Source of the DNA: Moorena sp. SS36440bin_2
GTDB taxonomy: Bacteria; Cyanobacteriota; Cyanobacteriia; Cyanobacteriales; Coleofasciculaceae
NCBI GenBank assembly: GCA_011524395.1
Contig: WTKN01000212.1
Coordinates: 59,325 to 112,411, forward strand
DNA: 53,087 bases
Direction of reading: 5' to 3'
Part shown: piece after piece, positions 1 through 8,635 of the stretch
Layout: every line of letters starts with the position of its first letter
How positions within the stretch are numbered: the first letter of the stretch is position 1
Translations under genes and position numbers: made by a program
Notes under the pieces: model-generated
Databases searched by the model: none
Told to the model about the DNA's origin: nothing
What the model saw: the letters and a program-made list of their open reading frames with translations, nothing else

Positions 1-2
1 CG

Positions 3-713
3 GATCAGGATGCCGCTGTGCGACAAGCAGTAGCCGAAGCATTAGCTTCTAGTTGGCAAGATCATCATGATACGTTACCTATTCTCAAACAATTGGCTCA
101 ATCGGATCAGGATTTGGCTGTGCGACAAGCAGCAGCCGAAGCATTACCTTGTGGTTGTAAAAATCACCCGGATACGTTACCCTTTCTCAAACAATTGGCT
201 CAATCGGATCGGAATGGATATGTGCGACAAATAGCAGTGCAAGTATTAGCCCGTGGCTGGAAAGATGAACCGGATATCCTACTTTTTCTCAAACAACGGG
301 CTAAATCAGATCGGAATTTGGATGTGCGAATAGCAGTGCTGGGAGAATTAGTCCGTGCTTGGAAAGATCACCCAGACACTTTACATTTTATCCAACAACG
401 AGCTGAATCAGATCCGCATTGGCGTGTGCGAGCAGCAGTGATGACAGAATTAATCTGTGGTTGGAAAAATGAACCTGGGATGTTTGAATTTTTGTGCGTT
501 CGCGCTGTCAATGATCCCTTTTATCGCAAGCAGCGCCGGGAAGAAAACCCTCGGCAAATTGCCCTTACAGCAATCATCGATTACTATCAGAACCATCCCC
601 AAACTCTGCTGCTGTTGCGAGACAGAGCAGAGCATGACTCAGATCATAAAGTGCGCAAGTTCGCTAAGAGTAAATTGACAATTATCCGTACCCTCCCGCA
701 CTCCAATGCATGA
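3..713 (+). CDS. HEAT-repeat protein, 5' end outside the window
   Basis: The reading frame is already open at the left edge, and its first visible codons (SDQDAAVRQA) match a repeat seen again at once, so the GTG at 18 is internal and not a start. About 236 residues are visible. They form roughly seven 32-residue repeats of the type 'SD.d..VRqa...eLa.gWkd.PdtL.fLkqrA', a HEAT/PBS-lyase-like helical repeat. The N-terminal repeats are nearly identical in DNA, which suggests recent internal amplification; the last two are diverged. HEAT arrays of this kind are protein-binding scaffolds, and in cyanobacteria they often sit at the C-terminus of NACHT or similar NTPases. That upstream domain, if present, lies outside the window, so the function cannot be stated. 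Confidence 0.8.
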   Translation, partial: DQDAAVRQAVAEALASSWQDHHDTLPILKQLAQSDQDLAVRQAAAEALPCGCKNHPDTLPFLKQLAQSDRNGYVRQIAVQVLARGWKDEPDILLFLKQRAKSDRNLDVRIAVLGELVRAWKDHPDTLHFIQQRAESDPHWRVRAAVMTELICGWKNEPGMFEFLCVRAVNDPFYRKQRREENPRQIALTAIIDYYQNHPQTLLLLRDRAEHDSDHKVRKFAKSKLTIIRTLPHSNA

Positions 714-831
714 CAAAGCTGACTTAAATTATAGCATTTATAAAATAGGTGAGGTATAAAAATTTGGGATTTTAGGGAATAGTGATGCATTGCTACTCCC
801 TTAATTAACCCTAAACCGTCAACCGTAAACT

Positions 832-2049
832 CTACACAATCTTTGGTTGTGGAATCGGAATAATAAATTTACCTCCTTGTTCTCGATACTCTTCCTGTTG
901 CTGCAAAATTTCATCAGCAAAATTCCAAGCTAGCAGCAAGACATAATCTGGTTTATCCTCTAACAGTTTTGATGGTGGTAAAATCGGTAAATGATTAATG
1001 CCCATGTAGCGACCATGTTTGAACGGATTTAAATCAACTACATAATCCACCAGGGTTTTATTAATCCCAAAATAGCTGAGCAGAGTAGTTGCTTTAGCTG
1101 CTGCTCCATAGGCTGCTACCTTTTTACCCTGTTTCTTCAAATCCCAGAGGATATCCAGTAAAGAAAGCTTAATTTCATGAACACGATTAGCAAAATCACG
1201 ATAGTAATCAATGCGGTCAACTCCCCGCGCTACTTCTTCTGCTAATAGGGATTGTACAGATTCCTTAACCTGTTCCTTCGGCTCCACAAATAGCCGTAAC
1301 GAACCCCCATGGATTGGAGTACGTTGGATGTCATTTAGGAATAAACCATGTTTCCTAAACAACCGATCCAAAGCAGTTACTGAAAAATAACATAAGTGCT
1401 GATGGTAGATAGTGTCAAATTCACAGTGATCTACCAAGTCAACTACATAGGGGACTTCAATTACTGCTACACCAGTCTCTTTCAGCAGAACGCCAATCCC
1501 TGCTACAAAGCCATTCAGATCTGGCACATGAGCCAAGACATTGTTAGCAAGAAAAACATCAGCTTTCCGTCCTTCAGAGTGTAGCTCTATTGCCAAATCT
1601 TTCGTAAAGAATGTACAAAGAGTAGGAATACCTGATTTTTGGGCAGCTTCCGCAGGTCCAGAGGCTGGGTCAATTCCCAGCACCGGAATTCCTTTTTCAA
1701 CAAAGTTCTTGAGCATATAGCCATCATTACTAGCTGCTTCAATTACTAGACTATGGTTGTTGAGTTGTCTTGACTCAATGATGGCTTTGGCACTATATCC
1801 AAAGTGTTTTAGTAACGATTTTGATACAGAAGAAAAATAGGGGTAGTCTCGACAAAATAGGATTTCGGGGGGGACACTTTCTGTGATTTGGACTAAACCA
1901 CTGCTAGGAGAAAAAGCCAGATCTAATGGCGCAGTATATTCAGGTTTATCTAACTGTTCTTTAGTAAGTAATCCATCAGCTAATGGGGTGTAACCGAAGG
2001 AAATAATTAACTCTAAGTCATCAGTACTATTAGCACGGCAAATAGGCAT
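832..2049 (-). CDS. SAM-dependent methyltransferase, NDP-sugar C-methyltransferase type
   Basis: The protein has 405 residues and three parts: an N-terminal region (about 1-85) equivalent to the zinc-binding Methyltransf_13 domain, a Rossmann SAM-binding core (about 95-200, motif '[13 protein letters not shown]' with the SAM Gly/Asp loop), and a C-terminal Methyltransf_14-like domain (about 240-405, '[11 protein letters not shown]'). Family members methylate carbon 3 of keto-deoxy NDP-sugars (TcaB9, TylC3, NovU). The same-strand cytidylyltransferase and epimerase genes upstream support a sugar substrate. Two points are odd. The CxxC pairs of the zinc domain are absent ('CRANS', 'FSPSSGL'), and the usual YHEH active-site motif reads YHQH. 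No strong Shine-Dalgarno precedes the ATG. A 212-bp spacer with repeats separates it from the epimerase. Confidence 0.8.
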   Translation of the reverse strand: MPICRANSTDDLELIISFGYTPLADGLLTKEQLDKPEYTAPLDLAFSPSSGLVQITESVPPEILFCRDYPYFSSVSKSLLKHFGYSAKAIIESRQLNNHSLVIEAASNDGYMLKNFVEKGIPVLGIDPASGPAEAAQKSGIPTLCTFFTKDLAIELHSEGRKADVFLANNVLAHVPDLNGFVAGIGVLLKETGVAVIEVPYVVDLVDHCEFDTIYHQHLCYFSVTALDRLFRKHGLFLNDIQRTPIHGGSLRLFVEPKEQVKESVQSLLAEEVARGVDRIDYYRDFANRVHEIKLSLLDILWDLKKQGKKVAAYGAAAKATTLLSYFGINKTLVDYVVDLNPFKHGRYMGINHLPILPPSKLLEDKPDYVLLLAWNFADEILQQQEEYREQGGKFIIPIPQPKIV

Positions 2050-2189
2050 TTTAACTGGTTATATAAATTCTCATAAAAAGTGAGCGACATAGTTTTACCT
2101 TTTAATTAAAAAGGTAAAATGCAAAAAGCAAAAGGCAATACTAAAGATGGTTTTAATGGAATCAGCGTCAAAAAAAATTGACGCCCTTT

Positions 2190-2252
2190 TGGTAATTGGT
2201 AATTGGTAATTAGAATAGGATTACCGATTACCGATTACCGATTACCGATTAC
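2190..2252. repeat. Heptanucleotide tandem repeats in inverted arrangement
   Basis: About three units of GGTAATT are followed, after a short spacer, by four units of CGATTAC. The two arrays are near reverse complements and could fold into a long imperfect hairpin. They lie between the epimerase stop and the methyltransferase start. No coding potential is seen. Confidence 0.8.
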
Positions 2253-2261
2253 CAACAGCTC

Positions 2262-3326
2262 CTAAACAGTAATAGGTTGTATTTTAGGAGATGTAGCTAG
2301 CTGGGTACGCCAACGCAGGGTTTGATCTAATCTGCTAGTGCTAAGTAATTGTTTGATGTGAGCAATACGCTGATACCGAGGTCCCTCAAACTCTTCCAAA
2401 GTTAAGCCTACGGTTTGATAAGCCTGGTAGAGTTCTTGAGCTCCCCGACGGGCATTCCATTGGGGTTTGAATTCGGGTAATGTCTGAATGATCCTACTAC
2501 AATCAACGCGATAACAGCGCTTATCGGGTCCAGCATCTTTAGCGTATTCAATTTCGCAGCCTGGAACTGTTTCTTTGACAATTTCGGCTAACTCTCGAAT
2601 CCGATAGTTGTCCTCATTCCGTCCCACATTAAACGCTTGATTGTGTACCAGCTCACGAGGTGCTTCCAACACTGCAATAAACGCTTGGGAAATATCTTCA
2701 ATATGGACAATGGGACGCCAAGGGGTGCCATCGCTCTTGATATACACTTGACCCGTGGTAAATGCCCAAGCCACCAAGTTATTGAGTACTAAATCAAAGC
2801 GCAAACGCGGCGAAACACCGTAAGCCGTAGCATTCCGCAGAAAGGTAGGACTAAAGTTATCGTCCGCTAACTGAGTAACATCTTGCTCGACACGAACTTT
2901 AGAAATGCCGTAAGGAGTGACAGGGTTGAAGGATGATTCCTCAGTCAACCAGTCATCACCACCAGCACCATAGTTACTACAAGACGATGAGAAGACGAAG
3001 CGCTCAATGCCTGCGGCTTTGGCTAACTTAGCCAAATGAACTGAAGCAGCATGATTAATCTGATACGTTAAGTCAGGATTCAGATTCCCTAGAGGATCGT
3101 TGGAAAGCCCTGCTAAGTGGATTAAAGCATCAAATCCTTCTAGTTCTGTTGCCGTAACGTCACGGATATCCTTTTTTAGCTCTGGAATTTCTCGGATTCC
3201 TTCACCAAAGGTACTCTTTTTAAATAAGTCGCTATCAAGACCAAATACATCATACCCTTGAGCTAGTAGCATTGGCACCATGACTGTGCCGATGTAGCCC
3301 TTGTGACCAGTTACTAATACTCGCAT
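2262..3326 (-). CDS. NAD-dependent epimerase/dehydratase (extended SDR) for NDP-sugar
   Basis: This extended short-chain dehydrogenase has 354 residues. The N-terminal dinucleotide motif GHKGYIG, the 'SSSCSNYG' active-site segment and the catalytic YGISK (YxxxK) are all visible. Such enzymes epimerise or dehydrate nucleotide sugars using tightly bound NAD. The start is set at the ATG at 3326 because GGGAGGAAA lies 4 nt upstream and MRVLVTGHKG begins exactly at the Rossmann strand; a longer reading from 3362 would add 12 unconserved residues. The start lies inside the upstream cytidylyltransferase gene (77-bp overlap), so the two are probably translationally coupled. The partner gene points to a CDP-hexose substrate, but the exact reaction (epimerase or 4,6-dehydratase) cannot be fixed from sequence. 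Confidence 0.82.
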   Translation of the reverse strand: MRVLVTGHKGYIGTVMVPMLLAQGYDVFGLDSDLFKKSTFGEGIREIPELKKDIRDVTATELEGFDALIHLAGLSNDPLGNLNPDLTYQINHAASVHLAKLAKAAGIERFVFSSSCSNYGAGGDDWLTEESSFNPVTPYGISKVRVEQDVTQLADDNFSPTFLRNATAYGVSPRLRFDLVLNNLVAWAFTTGQVYIKSDGTPWRPIVHIEDISQAFIAVLEAPRELVHNQAFNVGRNEDNYRIRELAEIVKETVPGCEIEYAKDAGPDKRCYRVDCSRIIQTLPEFKPQWNARRGAQELYQAYQTVGLTLEEFEGPRYQRIAHIKQLLSTSRLDQTLRWRTQLATSPKIQPITV

Positions 3327-4101
3327 TATTTTCCTCCCAAATTTTCCAAGGTGCATTGCCACTGTTCCACAGACTTTCTAACCTGCGCTTGTCGCGCAAG
3401 GTATCCATGCATTGCCAGAATGAAGTGTGGTGATAGGCCATCAGTTGCCCATCTTTGGCAAGTCGCTCCAGTGGTGCTTTTTCCCACTGGGTGTCATCGC
3501 CATCGATATAATCAAAAACTCCGGGTTCTAAAACAAAGAAAGCACCGTTGATCCAGCCTTCTCTGGTTTGAGGCTTTTCAGAGAATTCCGTAATCTGGTT
3601 TCCATCTAGGTCTAAGTAACCAAAACGTGCAGGTGGACGTACTGCAGTTAAGGTAGCTAATTTGCCATGAGAGCGATGGAATTCCAGGAGGGCATTTAAA
3701 TTGACATCAGAAACTCCATCTCCCCAAGTGAGCATAAATGTCTGATTGCCTACGTAGGGAGCGAGCCGTTTAATCCGACCGCCTGTATTGGTGTAAATAC
3801 CAGTATCAATTAAATCAACAGTCCAATCCGGTGCTACACCACCGTGCTGGATGACTTTGCCATTGTTAAGGTTGACTGTTAAGTTACTATTAAGTGAACT
3901 ATAGTCCACCATGTATTTTTTAATAACTTCTGCCTTATAACCTAGGGCAATCACAAAATCTTGGAAGCCATAATGGTAATAATGCATCATAATATGCCAG
4001 AGGATTGGTCGCCCTCCGATTGCTACCATTGGCTTTGGTTTTGTGTCGGTTTCTTCCGCTAGACGAGTACCGAGCCCCCCGGCAAGAATTGCTACTTTCA
4101 T
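3250..4101 (-). CDS. rfbF: Glucose-1-phosphate cytidylyltransferase
   Basis: The protein has 283 residues from the chosen start MKVAILAGGLGTRL, the nucleotidyltransferase signature. KPKPMVAIGGRPILWHIM and the WGDGVSD metal-site segment are also present. The enzyme makes CDP-glucose from CTP and glucose-1-phosphate, the entry step to CDP-deoxy sugars of surface polysaccharide. An in-frame ATG at 4155 would add 18 residues (SNFVVSNFVLKIN) that look like translated repeat DNA, so the internal ATG at 4101 is preferred. The usual C-terminus (APWKIW) is followed by about 27 extra residues read through the start of the next gene, which explains the overlap. It is probably the first gene of the sugar set. 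Confidence 0.88.
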   Translation of the reverse strand: MKVAILAGGLGTRLAEETDTKPKPMVAIGGRPILWHIMMHYYHYGFQDFVIALGYKAEVIKKYMVDYSSLNSNLTVNLNNGKVIQHGGVAPDWTVDLIDTGIYTNTGGRIKRLAPYVGNQTFMLTWGDGVSDVNLNALLEFHRSHGKLATLTAVRPPARFGYLDLDGNQITEFSEKPQTREGWINGAFFVLEPGVFDYIDGDDTQWEKAPLERLAKDGQLMAYHHTSFWQCMDTLRDKRRLESLWNSGNAPWKIWEENNASISNWSQGLHRHSHGANATSSRV

Positions 4102-4242
4102 ATTAATTTTGAGAACAAAATTACTAACAACAAAATTACTAACAGGTTTATTCATAACTAAATTTAATTACTTTATTTATGAATAAACCTATCAAATTAT
4201 CCTATCAAATTCGGTTGACTAATAATCATAATTCCTGAACAG

Positions 4243-4306
4243 TTAATTAGTAATTGGTAATTAGTAATTGTTAGTTGGCAGTTAGTAATTAGTAATTGCT
4301 AGTTGA
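4243..4306. repeat. Heptanucleotide-type repeat patch (TAATTAG/TAATTGG)
   Basis: Degenerate 7-nt units of the TTAGTAA / TTGGTAA type are repeated about nine times. The unit resembles those at 2190-2252 and 43280-43348, so these patches look like members of one dispersed class. Confidence 0.7.
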
Positions 4307-4647
4307 TGATGAACCATCCCCCATTACGCATTACCAAAAATTCAGGGATTATTGGGAAACTAATTAACCGGACTTGATATCATTCAGTATTTTCAATTAA
4401 ACCCAAGTTGTAGTTAGATCTGTTGCCAGATTGGCTTGAATTAAATTTTTTTAAAATTCATTAATTAAATATTAAGTATTAGAATTTTTTTGACAGAAAG
4501 TGGTACTTGAACAATGCTAAAAACACGATTAACTAAGAACTGCTACCACTGGATTATCAGTAAAGGTTTGGCAAAAATAATTAAGTAAGTGTTATTTTTT
4601 ATACTTTTAACGTATAAATATCAATTCCAAAGACTTAAAAATCTAGT

Positions 4648-4911
4648 AGGCATTCCTCTGCACCTAGCCAAGCTCATGCTCTTCTCCCTCAGCCTGTGCA
4701 GCCTAGCAGTTCAGGATCATGTCACGAAACATTACACCTTGTTCCAACAGAAACCTATTTGGTTAGTGATTCAATTGAGTGGAAGAATCAGAAGGGTCTG
4801 TTTGGGGCATTTCTAACTTGGCAGGGTGAAGGCACTGAGAAGACTATGATCAAGCTTCAGGACAAAGCCAAAGGTTTTGGTAATGCTGAGCAGCCCTGGG
4901 AATCGGTTTAG
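4648..4911 (+). other. Doubtful small open frame, possibly a relic
   Basis: A frame is open from 4648 to the TAG at 4911. The first GTG is at 4696, giving 71 residues with a fairly ordinary composition (for example 'TYLVSDSIEWKNQKGLFG'). There is no Shine-Dalgarno and no family I recognise. It might be a fragment of a decayed transposase or a chance frame. It is listed only because its base composition is more coding-like than the surrounding AT-rich DNA. Confidence 0.2.
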
Positions 4912-5243
4912 AATGGTTGTATAGGCGTGTTTCTAGAGCAAAGTAGACTCTCTAACCGCTACAACAGTACGATTCCACCTTTTATCTATCTGTCTTTAAA
5001 GCAACTGTTTTTAGAGAGTTTGTTAATAAAAAAAATAGAAAACAGTTAGCTAATAAATTAGTTAAAAACTAAAACGAAACCTGGATAAACACAGGAAAAA
5101 ATTCGCTTTATATGTGTTACTGTTGAGGTTTTTGCGATTTTAATAAACCCTAAGCAATAATTATAAGGGCTAAGTCAAGGTTATAGCAACTTTCATGCTT
5201 GATGAAGTAAACTCGTCCTCAATGACTTACTCACACACAGCCA

Positions 5244-6338
5244 ATGAACATAATCACTCTCATTTTATTTATTGCTGGCTTTGTACTTTTGGTTGTTGGG
5301 GCGGAAATCTTGGTCAAGGGCGCATCACAGTTGGCGTTGGTAGCAGGCGTCTCCCCCTTAGTGATTGGGCTGACTATAGTTGCTTACTGCACCAGTGCCC
5401 CAGAATTAGCCGTAGCATTGCAGTCGAGTTATGACGGACAAGCGGATATTGCCCTTGGTAACATTGTTGGCAGCAACATAGCCAATATTTTGCTAATCTT
5501 AGGCATATCGGCAACTATGTTACCTTTGGTTGTATCCCGGCAGTTGGTGCGATTAGATGTACCATTGATGATTGCCATATCATTCCTACTCTTGTTTATG
5601 AGCTTGGATGGTCAACTGGGTAGAGTCGATGGCACCATCCTGTTGGCTGGCGCGATCGCATATAGTTTATTCACTATTATTCAGAGTCGCAAGGAAAATC
5701 AGGAAATCCGAGACCACGATACCCCTCAAACCAAATCTCGCCAGTCTCGTACTAGCCTTAAAAAGATAGTTACTCAGTTAGGGCTGATTGTTTTCGGCTT
5801 AGGAATGTTAGTACTAGGTTCCCGCTGGCTGATTAATGGGGCTATTGCTATGGCCAAGATGTTTGGCTGGAGCGAGTTGATTATTGGCTTAACCATTATC
5901 GCTGTTGGCACCTCTCTTCCAGAAATTGCCACCTCCATTATTGCCAGTGTCCGTGGTGAGCGGGATCTTGCCGTAGGTAACGCTATTGGCAGCAATATTT
6001 TTAATATCCTGTTGGTGCTGGGGATGTGTAGCTTGATTGTGCCTGATGGTATACAGGTGTCAACTCCTGCCCTAAACTTCGACATTCCAGTAATGATTGC
6101 AGTAGCGGTGGCTTGTCTGCCAATTTTCTTTACTGGGTATCAAATTTCCCGGTGGGAGGGATTTCTCTTTTTAAGCTATTACGGTGCCTATACCTTGTAT
6201 TTATTCCTCAACGCCACACAACACGACGCTTTATCACGATTTAGTACTATCATGATGACATTTGTTGTACCGCTAACCATAGTTACCCTAGTGATTTTGG
6301 TGATGCGCAGTATACGGACTACTATCAAGTCTGGTTAA
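5244..6338 (+). CDS. Calcium/sodium antiporter, CaCA superfamily (YrbG type)
   Basis: The protein has 364 residues and about ten hydrophobic helices. Two inverted alpha-repeats carry the ion-binding motifs: 'TSAPELAVAL' with 'GNIVGSNIANIL' in the first half, and 'GTSLPEIATS' with 'GNAIGSNIFNIL' in the second. The family exchanges Ca2+ (or K+) for Na+ or H+ across the cytoplasmic membrane. A charged loop at about residues 150-175 splits the halves. In the first repeat the Gly that normally begins GTSAPE is Cys (CTSAPE). No good Shine-Dalgarno precedes the ATG, but MNIITLILFIAGFVLLVVGAE is a typical family N-terminus. It is a single-gene unit, and a strong hairpin follows at 6501-6547. Confidence 0.88.
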   Translation: MNIITLILFIAGFVLLVVGAEILVKGASQLALVAGVSPLVIGLTIVAYCTSAPELAVALQSSYDGQADIALGNIVGSNIANILLILGISATMLPLVVSRQLVRLDVPLMIAISFLLLFMSLDGQLGRVDGTILLAGAIAYSLFTIIQSRKENQEIRDHDTPQTKSRQSRTSLKKIVTQLGLIVFGLGMLVLGSRWLINGAIAMAKMFGWSELIIGLTIIAVGTSLPEIATSIIASVRGERDLAVGNAIGSNIFNILLVLGMCSLIVPDGIQVSTPALNFDIPVMIAVAVACLPIFFTGYQISRWEGFLFLSYYGAYTLYLFLNATQHDALSRFSTIMMTFVVPLTIVTLVILVMRSIRTTIKSG

Positions 6339-6382
6339 ATATAAAAATTATAAGACTTGTAAGGTACAAATATATTGGTTTT

Positions 6383-6431
6383 AGGGAGCAGGGAGCAGGG
6401 AGCAGGGAGCAGGGAGCAGGGAGCAGGGAGC
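6383..6431 (+). repeat. Perfect (GGGAGCA)7 tandem repeat
   Basis: Seven consecutive perfect copies of GGGAGCA lie 44 bp past the antiporter stop. The array is untranslated and has no matching inverted copy nearby. Related units (CTCCCTG, CTCCCGA) occur at 30134-30164, in the opposite orientation. Confidence 0.95.
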
Positions 6432-6500
6432 AGCTAATACACAAGAGGCAAGAGCCAATAGTAAAAAATTATGTGTACCTCATGAGTCCTATAAACGGTA

Positions 6501-6547
6501 CAATTGCTGAATTGCTGAATTGTTCCGATTCAGCAATTCAGCAATTG
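6501..6547. terminator. Perfect 20-bp hairpin between convergent genes
   Basis: The arms 6501-6520 (CAATTGCTGAATTGCTGAAT) and 6528-6547 are exact reverse complements around a 7-nt loop. Each arm itself holds a tandem 7-mer (TTGCTGA) in about two copies. Position between the convergent antiporter and mtnX genes suggests bidirectional termination, but only a weak T-run follows. The structure is certain; the role is inferred. Confidence 0.65.
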
Positions 6548-6613
6548 TATTTGTTAATTCTTGATTGAGGTAGTGCTAAGCTCAAGTTGTCATTTCCGAT
6601 TGATCAGCCAAGA

Positions 6614-7270
6614 TTAACCATTGTTCCACCGCTGGGATAGCTGTTGTTGTACATCAAAAAAATCATCCCACGGAATGTAGGGCTTTTGGCGCTCGTCCAG
6701 GTATTTGCTGAGGCGATCGCGGGCGAATACTACCGGGGCTTTCAGGCTCATATTAAAGTCCGTTACCGAATCTCCAATGGCGATCTGCTCTTGAGCTGGG
6801 TGTTGTGCCATCACCCGCACTTTAGACACAAGTTCTGTATCTCCTTCAAACTCAGAGGTTACCTTTAGAAAATTCCCGGTCGTTTCCACATCAACAGCAT
6901 AAATGGTTGCTACCCGCTCAAGTAAGGATTTTTTCCCCCTGCTTCCCTGACTCAGAACCGTTTCCACCATGCAGCGCAAACCACCAGAAACTACAATGAA
7001 AGGAACATTCTGAGTTTCAAGAAAATCTAACAATTGCTCTAAACCAGGCCGAATCGATTTGGATTGAGCATAGGCAATAATGTCAGGATAGCTGGCTGAA
7101 GGAATTGACTCTAGCATCTGGCGCACACCTTCCCTTAGAGTCAGCTTCATACTGTACAGCTGGGGCATAATTTGGGCGGACAACTCGGGAGCAAATTGTT
7201 TGAGCATGCCCACAAAGGTTTCAACGGCAGTAATGGTACCGTCGAAGTCGCAGAATACAACTCGATTCAC
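6614..7270 (-). CDS. mtnX: 2-hydroxy-3-keto-5-methylthiopentenyl-1-phosphate phosphatase
   Basis: This 218-residue HAD-superfamily phosphatase has motif I at its N-terminus (CDFDGTIT, Asp8 nucleophile and Asp10) and motif IV GDSVTDF near the C-terminus. MtnX removes the phosphate from the enolised diketo intermediate to give the acireductone of the methionine salvage pathway. Its place downstream of a RuBisCO-like enolase and an acireductone dioxygenase, which act just before and just after it, makes the assignment firm. The start codon is GTG at 7270 with no obvious Shine-Dalgarno. It is separated from mtnW by 254 bp containing repeats, so it may have its own promoter. Confidence 0.87.
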   Translation of the reverse strand: MNRVVFCDFDGTITAVETFVGMLKQFAPELSAQIMPQLYSMKLTLREGVRQMLESIPSASYPDIIAYAQSKSIRPGLEQLLDFLETQNVPFIVVSGGLRCMVETVLSQGSRGKKSLLERVATIYAVDVETTGNFLKVTSEFEGDTELVSKVRVMAQHPAQEQIAIGDSVTDFNMSLKAPVVFARDRLSKYLDERQKPYIPWDDFFDVQQQLSQRWNNG

Positions 7271-7416
7271 AGTAGTATTTAGTCTAAGAGTGCTCAGTCC
7301 TGAGTAAGAACTGTGGCTGTTGACGATATGTTCACAATCAATAATATTACTATAGGGATTACTATAGTAGTTTTCAAAAAGGTGAGGTAGTTACGCCCTT
7401 GGGGTTGCGTGGTATT

Positions 7417-7447
7417 AGGGATTACGGAGTATGGATTACGGATTATA
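7417..7447. repeat. Short GGATTAC-type repeat patch
   Basis: Three imperfect copies of GGATTACGGA lie in the mtnW-mtnX spacer. The units resemble GATTACC at 2219-2251. Nothing else is evident in this 254-bp gap. Confidence 0.55.
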
Positions 7448-7524
7448 TAGAATAAACTGTAATGTACCTCATTAGTATAATCAATTATATCTTGTCATTA
7501 GCCCATCACCCGATCACCCTATCA

Positions 7525-8607
7525 TCAATTTAAAGCTTCAAAAAATGCTTTAACGCCAGCAGCTGGACCATCGGGATGATCCATAATGCCAGTGCCAGCA
7601 TTAAGAATAACCTCTTGTCCGTAATCTGCTACAACCTTAGGGACAATCCCAGCATGAATGCCAGCGGAGGGAACAGGAAATACATTACGCGATCGCAAAC
7701 TATCTCGAATTCGCTTTTCCTCCTCTGGGTCAAAGGGTAAACTACCATAATGGGCAGGATATAGCACCGCATCTGCCCCACCATGAGCCATCAGGGTTCC
7801 CAACACCACTGAGTAAGCCATCCCGTGGTTAGGGGCTCCACAGAGTGCTCCTGCTAAGGCCGGATGGGCAAAAATCGGTACATTAATCTCTGGATCAGCA
7901 GCTAGGGCTTCTAGGACAGAGAAACCGTAGGTCAAGACATTCAGCAGCAGGGCATTTGCACCTTCTTTAACCAAGGTATGAGCTTTCTCAAGCAATTTGT
8001 CAGCCGAACCAGTTACATTAATCGCATAGAGTACAGTGCGCCCAGTTTGCTGTTTGATTTCATCGAGTACCTTACGGCAGACTTCTAGACGTTTCAGGGT
8101 TGGTGCTATCTCCAAATCCCCCAAAATCTCATCATCTTTAATAATGTCAAGTCCAGCTCCAGCAACCTCTTGTAAAATCTTCCCATGGTCTTCCGCTGAG
8201 AGTCCCAACGCGGGCTTAAAAATTGCCATAATCAGGGGACGGTCAACTACTCCTAGTCTTTCCCGAATCCCGGTAATTCCGAATTTGGGATGCCTACCGT
8301 AATGTTCTGGCAAGCGCACGGCCATGACTTTAGCTGGTCCTGCCATAGAGTATTTGCCAAAAATCATGGTTAGTAGAGTAGGGATATCGTTTTCCACATT
8401 AGCTTCGGGAAAACGAATGGTAGCCAAACCAGAACCATCAGGGTTAATGACACCTTGAACAACAGTACCGAGATGGGAGCGAAACACATTTTCGAGATGG
8501 GCAAAACGAGCATTCCAGGTGCCTGCGGTTTGCCCAACAGCAATCACTTTCGCTTGTTTTTCGACATCAACACCGCGAGGAAAGCGGTAGTCAACTTCAA
8601 TGGACAT
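7525..8607 (-). CDS. mtnW: RuBisCO-like protein, 2,3-diketo-5-methylthiopentyl-1-phosphate enolase
   Basis: The 360-residue protein has the RuBisCO large-chain fold signatures. 'FKPALGLSAED' contains Lys131 (RuBisCO Lys175 position), and 'DIIKDDE' contains Lys157, the carbamylated Lys201 equivalent, followed by the Asp159 and Glu160 metal ligands. The RuBisCO loop-6 Lys segment is not recognisable, and the protein is about 110 residues shorter than form I RuBisCO, so it is a form IV RuBisCO-like protein that does not fix CO2. The family enolises the diketo phosphate in methionine salvage, as shown for Bacillus and Microcystis members. It lies between mtnD (28 bp from the mtnD stop) and mtnX on one strand. 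The ATG start has only a weak ribosome site. Confidence 0.88.
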   Translation of the reverse strand: MSIEVDYRFPRGVDVEKQAKVIAVGQTAGTWNARFAHLENVFRSHLGTVVQGVINPDGSGLATIRFPEANVENDIPTLLTMIFGKYSMAGPAKVMAVRLPEHYGRHPKFGITGIRERLGVVDRPLIMAIFKPALGLSAEDHGKILQEVAGAGLDIIKDDEILGDLEIAPTLKRLEVCRKVLDEIKQQTGRTVLYAINVTGSADKLLEKAHTLVKEGANALLLNVLTYGFSVLEALAADPEINVPIFAHPALAGALCGAPNHGMAYSVVLGTLMAHGGADAVLYPAHYGSLPFDPEEEKRIRDSLRSRNVFPVPSAGIHAGIVPKVVADYGQEVILNAGTGIMDHPDGPAAGVKAFFEALN

Positions 8608-8635
8608 ATTAAATAAGTTATCAACTGAGATATTC

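Larger units (their letters stand above)
4102..5243. other. Long AT-rich spacer between divergent genes
   Basis: This 1.1-kb gap holds a heptanucleotide repeat patch (4243-4306), one doubtful small open frame (4648-4911) and otherwise AT-rich sequence. A TTGACA hexamer at about 4491 has no convincing -10 partner. I see no other gene. The gap separates the minus-strand sugar genes from the plus-strand antiporter, so promoters for both should lie here. Confidence 0.5.

Noticed and set aside
4589-4816. Small membrane-like ORF in the 4.1-5.2 kb spacer
   Set aside because: No ribosome site, no family resemblance, and it overlaps a second, more coding-like frame.
6383-6431. CRISPR-like array
   Set aside because: Units are 7 nt and contiguous with no spacers, so it is a simple tandem repeat; no cas genes are present.
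7525-8607. True RuBisCO large subunit
   Set aside because: It is too short, has no recognisable loop-6 catalytic Lys segment, lies among mtn genes and has no small subunit; form IV RuBisCO-like protein fits.
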